A DNA stretch of 64,000 nt from positions 62,001 to 126,000 of the forward strand of contig NZ_LZHZ01000001.1 in assembly GCF_001667505.1 (NCBI RefSeq), read 5' to 3'. This DNA comes from Mycobacterium sp. ACS1612. Lineage in GTDB: Bacteria; Actinomycetota; Actinomycetes; Mycobacteriales; Mycobacteriaceae. The notes under the pieces were generated by a model. That model was not told where the DNA came from and ran no database searches. It worked only from the letters and a program-made list of their open reading frames with translations. The translations under genes and the position numbers were made by a program. Positions 48,764-58,662 of the stretch are shown piece by piece. Position 1 is the stretch's first letter, and the number at the start of each line of letters is the position of its first letter.

Positions 48764-50254
48764 ATGGGCGAGACTGGAAGCAAATGCCTGCCTGACGAAC
48801 TGCGGACGCTGTTCCTGTTCGAGGCCCTGACCGACGAGCAGCTGCAGATGCTATGCGAAAACGGTCATATCGAGTCTTTCGAACCCGGCCCGATCGTCGT
48901 CGAAGGGGAACCGGCGACCTGCTTCTACGTCCTGCTCGATGGTGAGCTGATCATGTCCAAACGGTCGGCAGGCATGGACATCGTGACCGGACGCACCTCG
49001 CAGCGAGGCGTCTACTGCGGTGCGTGGTCGGCGTATGTGCCCGCCGAGGAACACCTATATGAAGCCTCGGTGCGGGTGACCAAGCCGTCGCGGTTCTTCG
49101 TACTCGACGCCGAAGCGTTCGCCACCTTCATGCGCAGCCAGTTCCCGATGGCGGTACATCTGCTCGAGGGACATATGGTCGGTGGCCTGCGCCAGCGTCA
49201 GATCATCGGACAGCGGGAGAAGCTGCTTGCGCTGGGCACCATCACCGCGGGTCTGACCCATCAGCTCAACAACCCGGCCGCCGCAATCTCCCGCGACGTG
49301 TCGAACCTGCGCGAGAACGTCGGCAAGATGCGTCACAAGCTGTCGATGCTCGCCGACGGTAAGTTCACGCCCGAGGCGCTGCGCGTGTTGGTGTCCATCC
49401 AGGACGAGGTGGCCGAGCAGGTAGCCAAGGCCAAGACCCACGAACTCAGTCCGCTGGAGACCTCTGACCGCGAGGACGAGATTGGCGACTGGCTGGAGGA
49501 CCACGGGATCGCCAGCGGCTGGGATTACGCGCCGACGTTCGTCGAGGCTGGACTCGACATCGACTGGCTGGAACGTGTTGTGGCGTCGATCGACGACGTC
49601 GACTGCTCAGCCACGTTGCAAAGCGCGATCGGCTGGCTGAAATACACCATCGACACGGAACTCTCTGTGAATCGGATTGCCGAAGCCAGTAAGCGCATTT
49701 CGGCACTGCTCGCAGGCACCAAGCAGTACTCGCAGATGGACCGGGCGCCGTATCAGTCCGCGGACATCCACGAGCTGTTGTGGAGCACGGTGATGATGTT
49801 CGGCGAGAAGGTCGGCAAGGAGGCGCCGATCAAGATCGTCAAGGACCTCGACAAGTCGATACCTGAATTGCTCTGCTACCCAGGCGATCTCAACCAGGTC
49901 TGGACGAACATCATCGACAACGCGATTCAGGCCATGGATGGCCACGGCACGCTGACGCTGCGCACCCGCCGGGAATCCGACGAGATGATCAGGGTCGAGA
50001 TCTGCGACGACGGCCCCGGTATCCCCGACGACATCATCGACCGCATCTTCACTCCGTTCTTCACCACCAAGCCGTTCGGCGAAGGCACCGGCCTTGGCCT
50101 CGACCTGGCCTGGCGCATCGTGGTGGAAAAGCATCGTGGCAATCTGCGCGTGGAGTCGCAGCCCGGCGAGACCAAGTTCATCGTGACGCTGCCACTGCAG
50201 GCGCCCGCACCGGAACTACCGACGCCGACGGAGCTTCCTGCCGGAGTGGAATAG
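48764..50254 (+). CDS. Sensor histidine kinase with cyclic-nucleotide-binding-like domain
   Basis: A 496-residue soluble kinase with no membrane segment. Residues 15-135 form a cNMP-binding/Crp-like sensor (LFLFEALTDEQLQMLCENGH, EGEPATCFYVLLDGEL). The phosphoacceptor His166 is in GLTHQLNNPAAA, a NtrB-like H-box. The catalytic domain has N-box NIIDNAIQAM and G-boxes DDGPGIPDD and GTGLGLDLAW. ATG 48764 follows AGGAAAG. It is 13 bases after the fused regulator, so they form a two-component pair sensing an intracellular ligand. Confidence 0.9.
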   Translation: MGETGSKCLPDELRTLFLFEALTDEQLQMLCENGHIESFEPGPIVVEGEPATCFYVLLDGELIMSKRSAGMDIVTGRTSQRGVYCGAWSAYVPAEEHLYEASVRVTKPSRFFVLDAEAFATFMRSQFPMAVHLLEGHMVGGLRQRQIIGQREKLLALGTITAGLTHQLNNPAAAISRDVSNLRENVGKMRHKLSMLADGKFTPEALRVLVSIQDEVAEQVAKAKTHELSPLETSDREDEIGDWLEDHGIASGWDYAPTFVEAGLDIDWLERVVASIDDVDCSATLQSAIGWLKYTIDTELSVNRIAEASKRISALLAGTKQYSQMDRAPYQSADIHELLWSTVMMFGEKVGKEAPIKIVKDLDKSIPELLCYPGDLNQVWTNIIDNAIQAMDGHGTLTLRTRRESDEMIRVEICDDGPGIPDDIIDRIFTPFFTTKPFGEGTGLGLDLAWRIVVEKHRGNLRVESQPGETKFIVTLPLQAPAPELPTPTELPAGVE

Positions 50255-50282
50255 TGGCGACTCGGTCGAAGTTAACCCGACC

Positions 50283-51128
50283 ATGACGAAGCCCAATCTC
50301 GGCGCCTACGGCGTATTCGGCCACCACCAGCTTTGGCAACAACTCAGTCCGGCGCAACTCAAAGACATCGAAGCGCTCGGATACGGCGCGATCTGGGCGG
50401 GCGGGTCACCGGCGGCCGAGTTGGCTTGGGTGGAGCCACTTCTGGAGCCGACCACCACGCTGCAGGTCGCCACGGGCATTGTCAACATCTGGACGGCCGA
50501 CCCAGGACCGGTCGCCGAGTCCTACCACCGCATCGACACCGCCTACCCTGGTCGCTTCCTGTTGGGTATCGGCGTCGGCCACCCGGAGGCGGGCCACGAG
50601 TATCGCAAGCCCTACGACGCGCTGGTGGAGTACCTGGACAAGCTCGACGAGCACGGCGTGCCGAAGGACCGTCGGGTGGTCGCGGCGTTGGGACCCCAGG
50701 TCCTCAAGCTGTCCGCGCGCCGCGCCGCAGGCCCGCACCCGTATCTGACGACGCCCGAGCACACCGCGCAGGCCCGCGAACTGCTCGGCCCTGACGCGTT
50801 CATCGCACCAGAACACAAGGTCGTGTTGACCACCGACGCCGAGAAGGCGCGCGCCGTCGGCCGCAAGGCGCTCGAGATCTACCTCAACCTGACGAACTAC
50901 CTCAACAGCTGGAAACGTCTCGGGTTCAGTGATGAAGAGGTCGCGAAACCGGGTAGTGACCGTCTGGTGGACGCGGTCGTTGCCTACGGCACCGTCGACG
51001 CGATCGCGGCGCGACTGAAGGAGCACCTGGACGCGGGCGCTGACCATGTGCCGGTGCAGGTGTTGACGTCGCCGGACAAGCTGGTGCCTGCGCTCGCCGA
51101 ACTGGCCGGACCACTCGGACTGAAGTAA
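50283..51128 (+). CDS. LLM-class F420-dependent oxidoreductase (Rv3463-like)
   Basis: A 281-residue luciferase-like F420 enzyme: LGYGAIWAGGSPAAELAWVE, VATGIVNIWTADPGPVAESY, GIGVGHPEAGHEYRKPYDAL and the C-terminal GADHVPVQVL. Position after infA matches Rv3463. It is 28 bases after the kinase gene and may belong to the same transcript. The substrate is unknown. Confidence 0.88.
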   Translation: MTKPNLGAYGVFGHHQLWQQLSPAQLKDIEALGYGAIWAGGSPAAELAWVEPLLEPTTTLQVATGIVNIWTADPGPVAESYHRIDTAYPGRFLLGIGVGHPEAGHEYRKPYDALVEYLDKLDEHGVPKDRRVVAALGPQVLKLSARRAAGPHPYLTTPEHTAQARELLGPDAFIAPEHKVVLTTDAEKARAVGRKALEIYLNLTNYLNSWKRLGFSDEEVAKPGSDRLVDAVVAYGTVDAIAARLKEHLDAGADHVPVQVLTSPDKLVPALAELAGPLGLK

Positions 51129-51140
51129 GGGGAAATGGAC

Positions 51141-51983
51141 ATGACCGAACTCAAACCGGACCTGGGCCGCTACGGCGTCTGGACCTTCGGATCGCCGGGG
51201 CCGGAACAGGCCGCCGAGATCGAAAAACTCGGCTACGGCGCGCTGTGGGTCGGCGGTTCACCCAAGGGGGATCTGGCGTTCGTCGAGCCGATCCTGGATC
51301 AGACACAGACGCTGCAAGTGGCAACCGGCATCGTCAACATCTGGACAGCGGACGCCGGCGAGGTCGCCGAGTCGTATCACCGCATCGAGAAGGCGTTTCC
51401 GGGTCGCTTCCTGCTGGGTGTCGGGGTCGGCCACCCCGAACACACCCAGGAGTACCGCAAGCCCTACGACGCGCTGGTGGAGTATCTCGACGTGCTGGAC
51501 GCGAACAAGGTGCCGACCAGCCGCCGGGTGATCGCGGCGCTCGGCAAGAAGGTGCACGAGTTGGCCGCGAAGCGCAGCGCGGGCGCGCATCCCTACCTGA
51601 CGACGCCGGAACACACCGCGCTGGCACGCGAATGGATTGGGCCGACAGTGTATTTGGCGCCCGAGCACAAGGTGGTGCTGACCACGGACGCGGAGCAAGC
51701 CCGGGCGATCGGACGCGAGACCGTCGACTTTTATCTGAATCTGAGCAACTACCTGAACAATTGGAAGCGGCTCGGCTTCACCGACGAGGACATCGCAAAG
51801 CCGGGTAGCGACAAGCTGATCGACGCGGTGGTCGCGCACGGCAGCGCCGACGACATCGCCAAGCGGCTGAACGAACATTTGGAGGCCGGCGCGGATTCGG
51901 TGCTGATCCAGGTGCTCGGTGGACCGGACAAGCTGCTGCCGACACTGACGGAACTGGCGGGACCGCTCGGGCTGAAGGGCTGA
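51141..51983 (+). CDS. LLM-class F420-dependent oxidoreductase, tandem paralogue
   Basis: A 280-residue paralogue of the preceding gene, alike over its whole length (LGYGALWVGGSPKGDLAFVE, VATGIVNIWTADAGEVAESY, GVGVGHPEHTQEYRKPYDAL). GGGGAA lies six bases before ATG 51141, so I prefer it to ATG 51135, which would be too close. A tandem duplication; differences cluster in the segment before the first shared block and around residues 150-165, which may shape the substrate pocket. Confidence 0.88.
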   Translation: MTELKPDLGRYGVWTFGSPGPEQAAEIEKLGYGALWVGGSPKGDLAFVEPILDQTQTLQVATGIVNIWTADAGEVAESYHRIEKAFPGRFLLGVGVGHPEHTQEYRKPYDALVEYLDVLDANKVPTSRRVIAALGKKVHELAAKRSAGAHPYLTTPEHTALAREWIGPTVYLAPEHKVVLTTDAEQARAIGRETVDFYLNLSNYLNNWKRLGFTDEDIAKPGSDKLIDAVVAHGSADDIAKRLNEHLEAGADSVLIQVLGGPDKLLPTLTELAGPLGLKG

Positions 51984-52006
51984 GCGTCGGCGGCGCTCTT
52001 CAGCCG

Positions 52007-52354
52007 CTAGGACTGTTCGGCTTGCAGCGAGGCGACTCGCGCCTCGAGTCTGGCGTTGACGGCCTCCAAGGCCGCGTTGCGTGCTTCCAAGTCGAGGATG
52101 CGCGCAACAGCGGCCAGGTTGACCCCGTCGTCGGTGAGTTCGGTGATCCGCTGCAGGGTGGCGAGGTCGTGATCGCTGTAGCGGCGCGTGCCGCCCTCGG
52201 TCCGTTGGGGGCTGAGGAGGCCGTGGCGCTCGTAGAGGCGAAGGGTCTGGGGGCCAAGACCGGACAATTCCGCGGTGACCGAGATGCCGTACACCGCCCG
52301 CAGCGATCCGCTATCCGGCCTCTCACGTCCGGTGCTCGCCGCGGTTTCAGCCAT
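52007..52354 (-). CDS. HspR-like MerR-family regulator
   Basis: A 115-residue MerR protein with the HspR pattern: a DNA-binding N-terminal domain YGISVTAELSGLGPQTLRLYERHGLLSP and RRYSDHDLATLQRITELTDDGVNLAAVARIL, then a Leu/Ala coiled coil (LEARNAALEAVNARLEARVA). HspR represses heat-shock genes. Here it is divergent from an hsp20 gene and is a paralogue of the dnaK-linked HspR. ATG 52354 has GGGAGA upstream; a TTG at 52375 is less likely. Confidence 0.85.
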   Translation of the reverse strand: MAETAASTGRERPDSGSLRAVYGISVTAELSGLGPQTLRLYERHGLLSPQRTEGGTRRYSDHDLATLQRITELTDDGVNLAAVARILDLEARNAALEAVNARLEARVASLQAEQS

Positions 52355-52388
52355 GTGCGGTTTCTCCCTTGCCAAAATGCCTCTCCAG

Positions 52389-52421
52389 TGCTATCACAAA
52401 TCTATAGCAGAAGACATAGAT
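52389..52421. promoter_or_regulatory. Overlapping dyads between the HspR-like gene and hsp20
   Basis: TGCTAT (52389-52394) / ATAGCA (52404-52409) and ATCTAT (52400-52405) / ATAGAT (52416-52421) overlap in a locally AT-rich promoter. No classical HAIR element (CTTGAGT-N7-ACTCAAG) is present, so this regulator would have its own site. It is 34 bases before the hsp20 start. Confidence 0.5.
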
Positions 52422-52454
52422 CTGGCGCATCCGAGTTAGTGGGAGGTGGACAGA

Positions 52455-52874
52455 ATGTTGATGCGCACGGACCCATTCCGCGAATTCGACCGTTGGACAC
52501 GGCAAGTGCTGGGCACGGCAGCGCAACCGGCGGTGATGCCGATGGACGCCTGGCGCGAAGATGACCACTTCGTCGTCGAGTTCGACCTTCCAGGTGTTGA
52601 GCCCGACTCTCTCGACCTCGACGTGGAGCGTCACGTCCTGACAGTGCGTGCGCAGCGGTCGCCGCTCAATCCAGACAGGGAAATGGCCGCCGCCGAACGG
52701 CCGCGCGGCGTGTTCAGTCGCCAGTTGTTCCTCGCCGAGAACCTCGACACCGATCGGATCGAGGCGAGCTATCACGATGGCGTGCTGCGGTTGAGCATTC
52801 CGGTTGCCGACCACGCCAAGCCACGGCGCATTGAAGTCAACCGCAGTGACGAAAAGCGGCCGATCAGCGCATAG
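52455..52874 (+). CDS. Hsp20/alpha-crystallin small heat shock protein
   Basis: A 139-residue sHSP. The alpha-crystallin domain (about 30-122) begins [19 protein letters not shown] and ends [20 protein letters not shown], with the A-x-x-x-n-G-v-L-type motif. ATG 52455 has GGGAGG eight bases upstream. It holds unfolding proteins without ATP. Divergent from an HspR-like repressor and followed by a J-domain gene. Confidence 0.93.
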   Translation: MLMRTDPFREFDRWTRQVLGTAAQPAVMPMDAWREDDHFVVEFDLPGVEPDSLDLDVERHVLTVRAQRSPLNPDREMAAAERPRGVFSRQLFLAENLDTDRIEASYHDGVLRLSIPVADHAKPRRIEVNRSDEKRPISA

Positions 52875-53114
52875 TCGGCCGGCAGGACAGCGATGCGACG
52901 CATAGGAGGTGATGCACTGAGGAGCACCACAGATTCGCACAAAACCTTTGTGCTAGAAGACTTCCGAGCATAGCGAGGTCGTCGTCATCTGAAGAGACGG
53001 ACGCGACCCAGCGATAGTGGCGCGGACCTTCTGGCACCTTGTTTGTCTGTCGGCGGACCCCGGCCTGTTTCACGATTCGCCGGGGCCCGCCCCACAGCGC
53101 AGAAGAGTGAAAGC

Positions 53115-54987
<1,873 letters not shown>

Positions 54988-55048
54988 CCGCCGCCGCCGG
55001 ACGAAAACCTGCCCTACACCGAGGGGCCTTGCACACAGCGAGATGCCG

Positions 55049-55068
55049 ATACTAGGATATCCTAGTAT
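55049..55068. promoter_or_regulatory. Perfect 20-bp palindrome upstream of mmsA
   Basis: ATACTAGGATATCCTAGTAT is a perfect palindrome, 28 bases before the mmsA ATG, in an otherwise GC-rich sequence. The size and place suit an operator of a dimeric repressor (GntR or TetR size) controlling the mmsA-acd-mmsB operon. No regulator gene is adjacent, so the binding protein is encoded elsewhere. Confidence 0.65.
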
Positions 55069-55096
55069 TCAGCCATTCGGGGCGAGGGACAAACTC

Positions 55097-56614
55097 ATGA
55101 CCACACAGATTTCGCACTTCATCAATGGCAAGCGCACGGCGGGCCAGTCCACGCGCACCGCCGATGTGATGAACCCCAGCACCGGTGCGGTGCAGGCCAA
55201 GGTGCCGATGGCCTCGGCAGCCGATGTGGACGCCGCCGTCGCAGGCGCGGCCGAGGCGCAGAAGGAGTGGGCGGCGTGGAATCCGCAGCGCCGGGCCCGC
55301 GTACTGATGCGCTTCATCGACCTGGTCAACCAGAACGTCGACGAGTTGGCCGAAACGCTGTCGCTCGAGCACGGCAAGACGGTCGCCGACTCCAAGGGCG
55401 ATATCCAGCGCGGCATCGAGGTCATCGAGTTCGCGACCGGCATCCCACACCTGAGCAAGGGTGAGTACACCGAGGGCGCGGGCCCCGGCATCGATGTGTA
55501 CTCGATGCGTCAGCCGCTCGGTGTGGTCGCGGGCATCACGCCGTTCAACTTCCCGGCGATGATCCCGCTGTGGAAGGCGGGGCCTGCGCTGGCGTGCGGC
55601 AACGCATTTATCCTCAAGCCCAGCGAGCGTGACCCGTCGGTGCCGGTGCGGTTGGCGGAGTTGTTCCTCGAGGCAGGCCTCCCGCCGGGGGTCTTCCAGG
55701 TGGTGCACGGCGACAAGGAGGCCGTCGATGCGATCCTCGAGCATCCGGTGATCCAGGCCGTCGGCTTCGTCGGCAGCTCCGATATCGCGCAGTACATCTA
55801 CTCCGGCGCGGCCGCCAACGGCAAGCGGGCGCAGTGCTTCGGCGGTGCGAAGAACCACATGATCGTGATGCCCGACGCCGACATGGACAACGCGGTCGAC
55901 GCGTTGATCGGCGCGGGCTATGGCAGCGCCGGCGAGCGTTGCATGGCGATCAGCGTTGCCGTTCCGGTGGGTGAGCAGACCGCAGACCGGTTGCGCGCCA
56001 GGCTGATCGAGCGGGTGAACGGACTGCGTGTCGGCCACAGCCTCGATCCGAAGGCCGACTACGGTCCACTGGTCACCGAGGCCGCGCTGGCCCGAGTGAA
56101 GGACTACATCGCCCAGGGCATCGAGGCGGGCGCCGAGGCCGTCGTCGACGGGCGCGAACGCGCCAGCGACGACCTGCAATTCGGCGACGACAGCCTCGAG
56201 GGCGGCTACTTCATCGGCCCGACCCTGTTCGACCACGTCACCCCCGACATGTCGATCTACACCGACGAGATCTTCGGGCCGGTGCTGTGCATCGTGCGGG
56301 CCAACGACTACGAAGAGGCGCTGCGCCTGCCCACCGAGCACGAATACGGCAACGGTGTCGCAATTTTCACTCGCGACGGTGACACCGCGCGTGACTTCGT
56401 ATCCCGGGTCCAGGTCGGCATGGTCGGCGTGAACGTGCCCATTCCGGTGCCGGTGGCTTACCACACCTTCGGCGGTTGGAAGCGGTCCGGATTCGGCGAC
56501 CTCAACCAGCATGGGCCGTCGTCGATCATGTTCTACACCAAGACCAAGACGGTGACGCAGCGCTGGCCGGCGGGCAGCCACGGCGCGGAGTTCGTCATCC
56601 CGACCATGAAGTAA
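55097..56614 (+). CDS. mmsA: Methylmalonate-semialdehyde dehydrogenase (CoA-acylating)
   Basis: A 505-residue ALDH of the MmsA class. Catalytic Cys282 is in AGERCMAIS, the cofactor site includes TPFNFPAMIPLWKAGPALA and FVGSSDIAQYIY, and the conserved Glu of classical ALDHs is replaced in CFGGAKNHMIVMPD, as is normal for MmsA. It converts methylmalonate semialdehyde to propionyl-CoA in valine degradation. ATG 55097 has GAGGGA upstream. It heads a three-gene operon. Confidence 0.95.
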   Translation: MTTQISHFINGKRTAGQSTRTADVMNPSTGAVQAKVPMASAADVDAAVAGAAEAQKEWAAWNPQRRARVLMRFIDLVNQNVDELAETLSLEHGKTVADSKGDIQRGIEVIEFATGIPHLSKGEYTEGAGPGIDVYSMRQPLGVVAGITPFNFPAMIPLWKAGPALACGNAFILKPSERDPSVPVRLAELFLEAGLPPGVFQVVHGDKEAVDAILEHPVIQAVGFVGSSDIAQYIYSGAAANGKRAQCFGGAKNHMIVMPDADMDNAVDALIGAGYGSAGERCMAISVAVPVGEQTADRLRARLIERVNGLRVGHSLDPKADYGPLVTEAALARVKDYIAQGIEAGAEAVVDGRERASDDLQFGDDSLEGGYFIGPTLFDHVTPDMSIYTDEIFGPVLCIVRANDYEEALRLPTEHEYGNGVAIFTRDGDTARDFVSRVQVGMVGVNVPIPVPVAYHTFGGWKRSGFGDLNQHGPSSIMFYTKTKTVTQRWPAGSHGAEFVIPTMK

Positions 56615-57781
56615 ATGGACTACTTCGGGCTGGACGACGACGAACGCGTGATCGCCGAGACGGCGGCCGCGTTCGCCGAGAAGCGCCTCGCGCCATACGC
56701 ATTGGAGTGGGACGAGAAACATCACTTCCCCACCGACGTATTGCGTGAGGCCGCCGAACTCGGCATGGCGGCCATCTACTGCCGCGACGACGTCGGCGGC
56801 AGCGAGTTGCGCCGACTCGACGCGGTGCGCATCTTCGAGGAACTCGCGAAGGCCGATCCGACCATCGCGGCGTTCCTGTCGATTCACAACATGTGCGCCT
56901 GGATGGTCGACACGTTCGGCACCGATGCCCAGCGTAAATCCTGGGTGCCGCGGATGGCTTCGATGGAGGCGATCGCCTCCTACTGCCTGACCGAACCAGG
57001 CGCGGGCTCCGATGCCAGCGCGTTGCGCACCAAGGCGGTCCGCGAAGGCGGGGACTACGTCATCGACGGCGTCAAGCAGTTCATCTCCGGCGCAGGGACA
57101 TCCGACGTCTACGTGGTGATGGCCCGCACCGGCGCTGATGGTCCGCGCGGCATCTCGGCGTTCGTCGTCGAAAAGGGCACGCCTGGGCTGAGTTTCGGCG
57201 CCGACGAGCAGAAGATGGGTTGGAACGCGCAGCCGACGGCGCAGGTCGTCTTCGAAGGTGTGCGGGTACCTGCGGACGCAATGCTCGGTGGCGCCGAGGG
57301 CGAGGGCACCGGGTTCGGCATCGCGATGAACGGGCTCAACGGCGGGCGGATCAACATCGCCGCCTGTTCGCTCGGCGGTGCCCAGGCCGCGTATGACAAG
57401 GCGTCGAGCTATCTGGCGGACCGCCAGGCCTTCGGTGGCTCGCTGCTCGACGAACCCACCATCAGGTTCACCCTGGCCGACATGGCCACCGCGTTGCAGG
57501 CGTCGCGCACCTTGTTGTGGCGCGCGGCGACCGCATTGGACAACAACCACCCGGAGAAGGTCGAGTTGTGCGCGATGGCCAAGCGCTACGTCACCGACTC
57601 CTGCTTCGACGTGGCCGACCAGGCGCTGCAGTTGCACGGCGGCTACGGCTATCTGCGTGAGTACGGATTGGAGAAGATCGTCCGCGATCTTCGTGTGCAC
57701 CGAATCCTCGAGGGAACCAACGAAATCATGCGTGTGGTCATCGGTCGGGCCGCGGCGGCCCGGGCCCGCGCGTCCGCGTAA
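56615..57781 (+). CDS. Acyl-CoA dehydrogenase (isobutyryl-CoA dehydrogenase-like)
   Basis: A 388-residue acyl-CoA dehydrogenase: FAD-contact CLTEPGAGSDASAL, the C-terminal LHGGYGYLREYGLEKIVRDLRVHRILEG segment (split over the signature) with the catalytic Glu in ILEGTNEI (about 365). Its ATG follows the mmsA stop without a gap. Between mmsA and mmsB it most likely oxidises isobutyryl-CoA in the valine pathway. Confidence 0.93.
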   Translation: MDYFGLDDDERVIAETAAAFAEKRLAPYALEWDEKHHFPTDVLREAAELGMAAIYCRDDVGGSELRRLDAVRIFEELAKADPTIAAFLSIHNMCAWMVDTFGTDAQRKSWVPRMASMEAIASYCLTEPGAGSDASALRTKAVREGGDYVIDGVKQFISGAGTSDVYVVMARTGADGPRGISAFVVEKGTPGLSFGADEQKMGWNAQPTAQVVFEGVRVPADAMLGGAEGEGTGFGIAMNGLNGGRINIAACSLGGAQAAYDKASSYLADRQAFGGSLLDEPTIRFTLADMATALQASRTLLWRAATALDNNHPEKVELCAMAKRYVTDSCFDVADQALQLHGGYGYLREYGLEKIVRDLRVHRILEGTNEIMRVVIGRAAAARARASA

Positions 57782-57789
57782 GGAGAAGC

Positions 57790-58662
57790 ATGAACATCGC
57801 GTTCTTGGGGTTGGGCCACATGGGCGGCCCGATGGCGGCGAACCTCGTCGCGGCCGGGCACACCGTGCGTGCCTTCGATCCGGTGGCCGCGCTCAAGGAT
57901 GCCGCCGCCGAGGCGGGCGCGCAGGTCTTCGACAGCGGCGCCGAGGCGGTAGCGGAGGCCGACGTGGTGATCACGTCGTTGCCCAATGGCGCCATCGTGA
58001 AGTCGGTGTACGCCGAGGTACTGTCTGCCGCCCGTGCGGGCGCGCTGTTCATCGACACCTCGACCATCTCCGTTGACGACGCCCGTGACATTCACAAGCA
58101 GGCGACCGACCGCGGCCTGGCCCAACTCGACGCCCCGGTCTCCGGCGGCGTGAAGGGGGCGACGGCGGGAACGCTGGCGTTCATGGTCGGCGGTGAGGAC
58201 GAGGCCGTGGAGCGCGCACGGCCCGTGCTGGAGCCGTTGGCGGGCAAGATCATTCACTGTGGGGCCTCGGGCACCGGCCAGGCCGCCAAGCTGTGCAACA
58301 ACATGGTGTTAGCTGTGCAGCAGATCGTGGCGGGCGAGGCGTTCGTGCTGGCCGAGAAGTTGGGGCTGTCCGCGCAGTCGCTGTTCGACGTGATCACCGG
58401 CGCAACGGGCAACTGCTGGGCCATCCACACGAATTGCCCTGTGCCGGGGCCGGTTCCGACGTCGCCGGCGAACAACGACTTCAAGCCCGGCTTCGCGACC
58501 GCGTTGATGAACAAGGACATCGGGTTGGCCATGGACGCGGTGAAGTCGACCGGTTCGTCGGCGCCGCTGGGCAGCCACGCCGCCGAGATCTACGCCAAGT
58601 TCGCCGCCGACCACGCAGACAAGGACTTCAGCGCCGTCATCGAAATGATCCGCGGAGGCTAG
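57790..58662 (+). CDS. mmsB: 3-hydroxyisobutyrate dehydrogenase
   Basis: A 290-residue beta-hydroxyacid dehydrogenase. The NAD motif is FLGLGHMGGPMAANL, the substrate motif DAPVSGGVKGATAGTL, and the catalytic Lys lies in GTGQAAKLCNNM (about 169). It oxidises 3-hydroxyisobutyrate to methylmalonate semialdehyde, the MmsA substrate. Its stop overlaps the convergent HNH gene by four bases. Confidence 0.95.
   Translation: MNIAFLGLGHMGGPMAANLVAAGHTVRAFDPVAALKDAAAEAGAQVFDSGAEAVAEADVVITSLPNGAIVKSVYAEVLSAARAGALFIDTSTISVDDARDIHKQATDRGLAQLDAPVSGGVKGATAGTLAFMVGGEDEAVERARPVLEPLAGKIIHCGASGTGQAAKLCNNMVLAVQQIVAGEAFVLAEKLGLSAQSLFDVITGATGNCWAIHTNCPVPGPVPTSPANNDFKPGFATALMNKDIGLAMDAVKSTGSSAPLGSHAAEIYAKFAADHADKDFSAVIEMIRGG

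Noticed and set aside
52864..53073. Minus-strand open frame in the gap between hsp20 and the J-domain gene
   Set aside because: It overlaps the hsp20 end, resembles no family and has no ribosome site; treated as chance.
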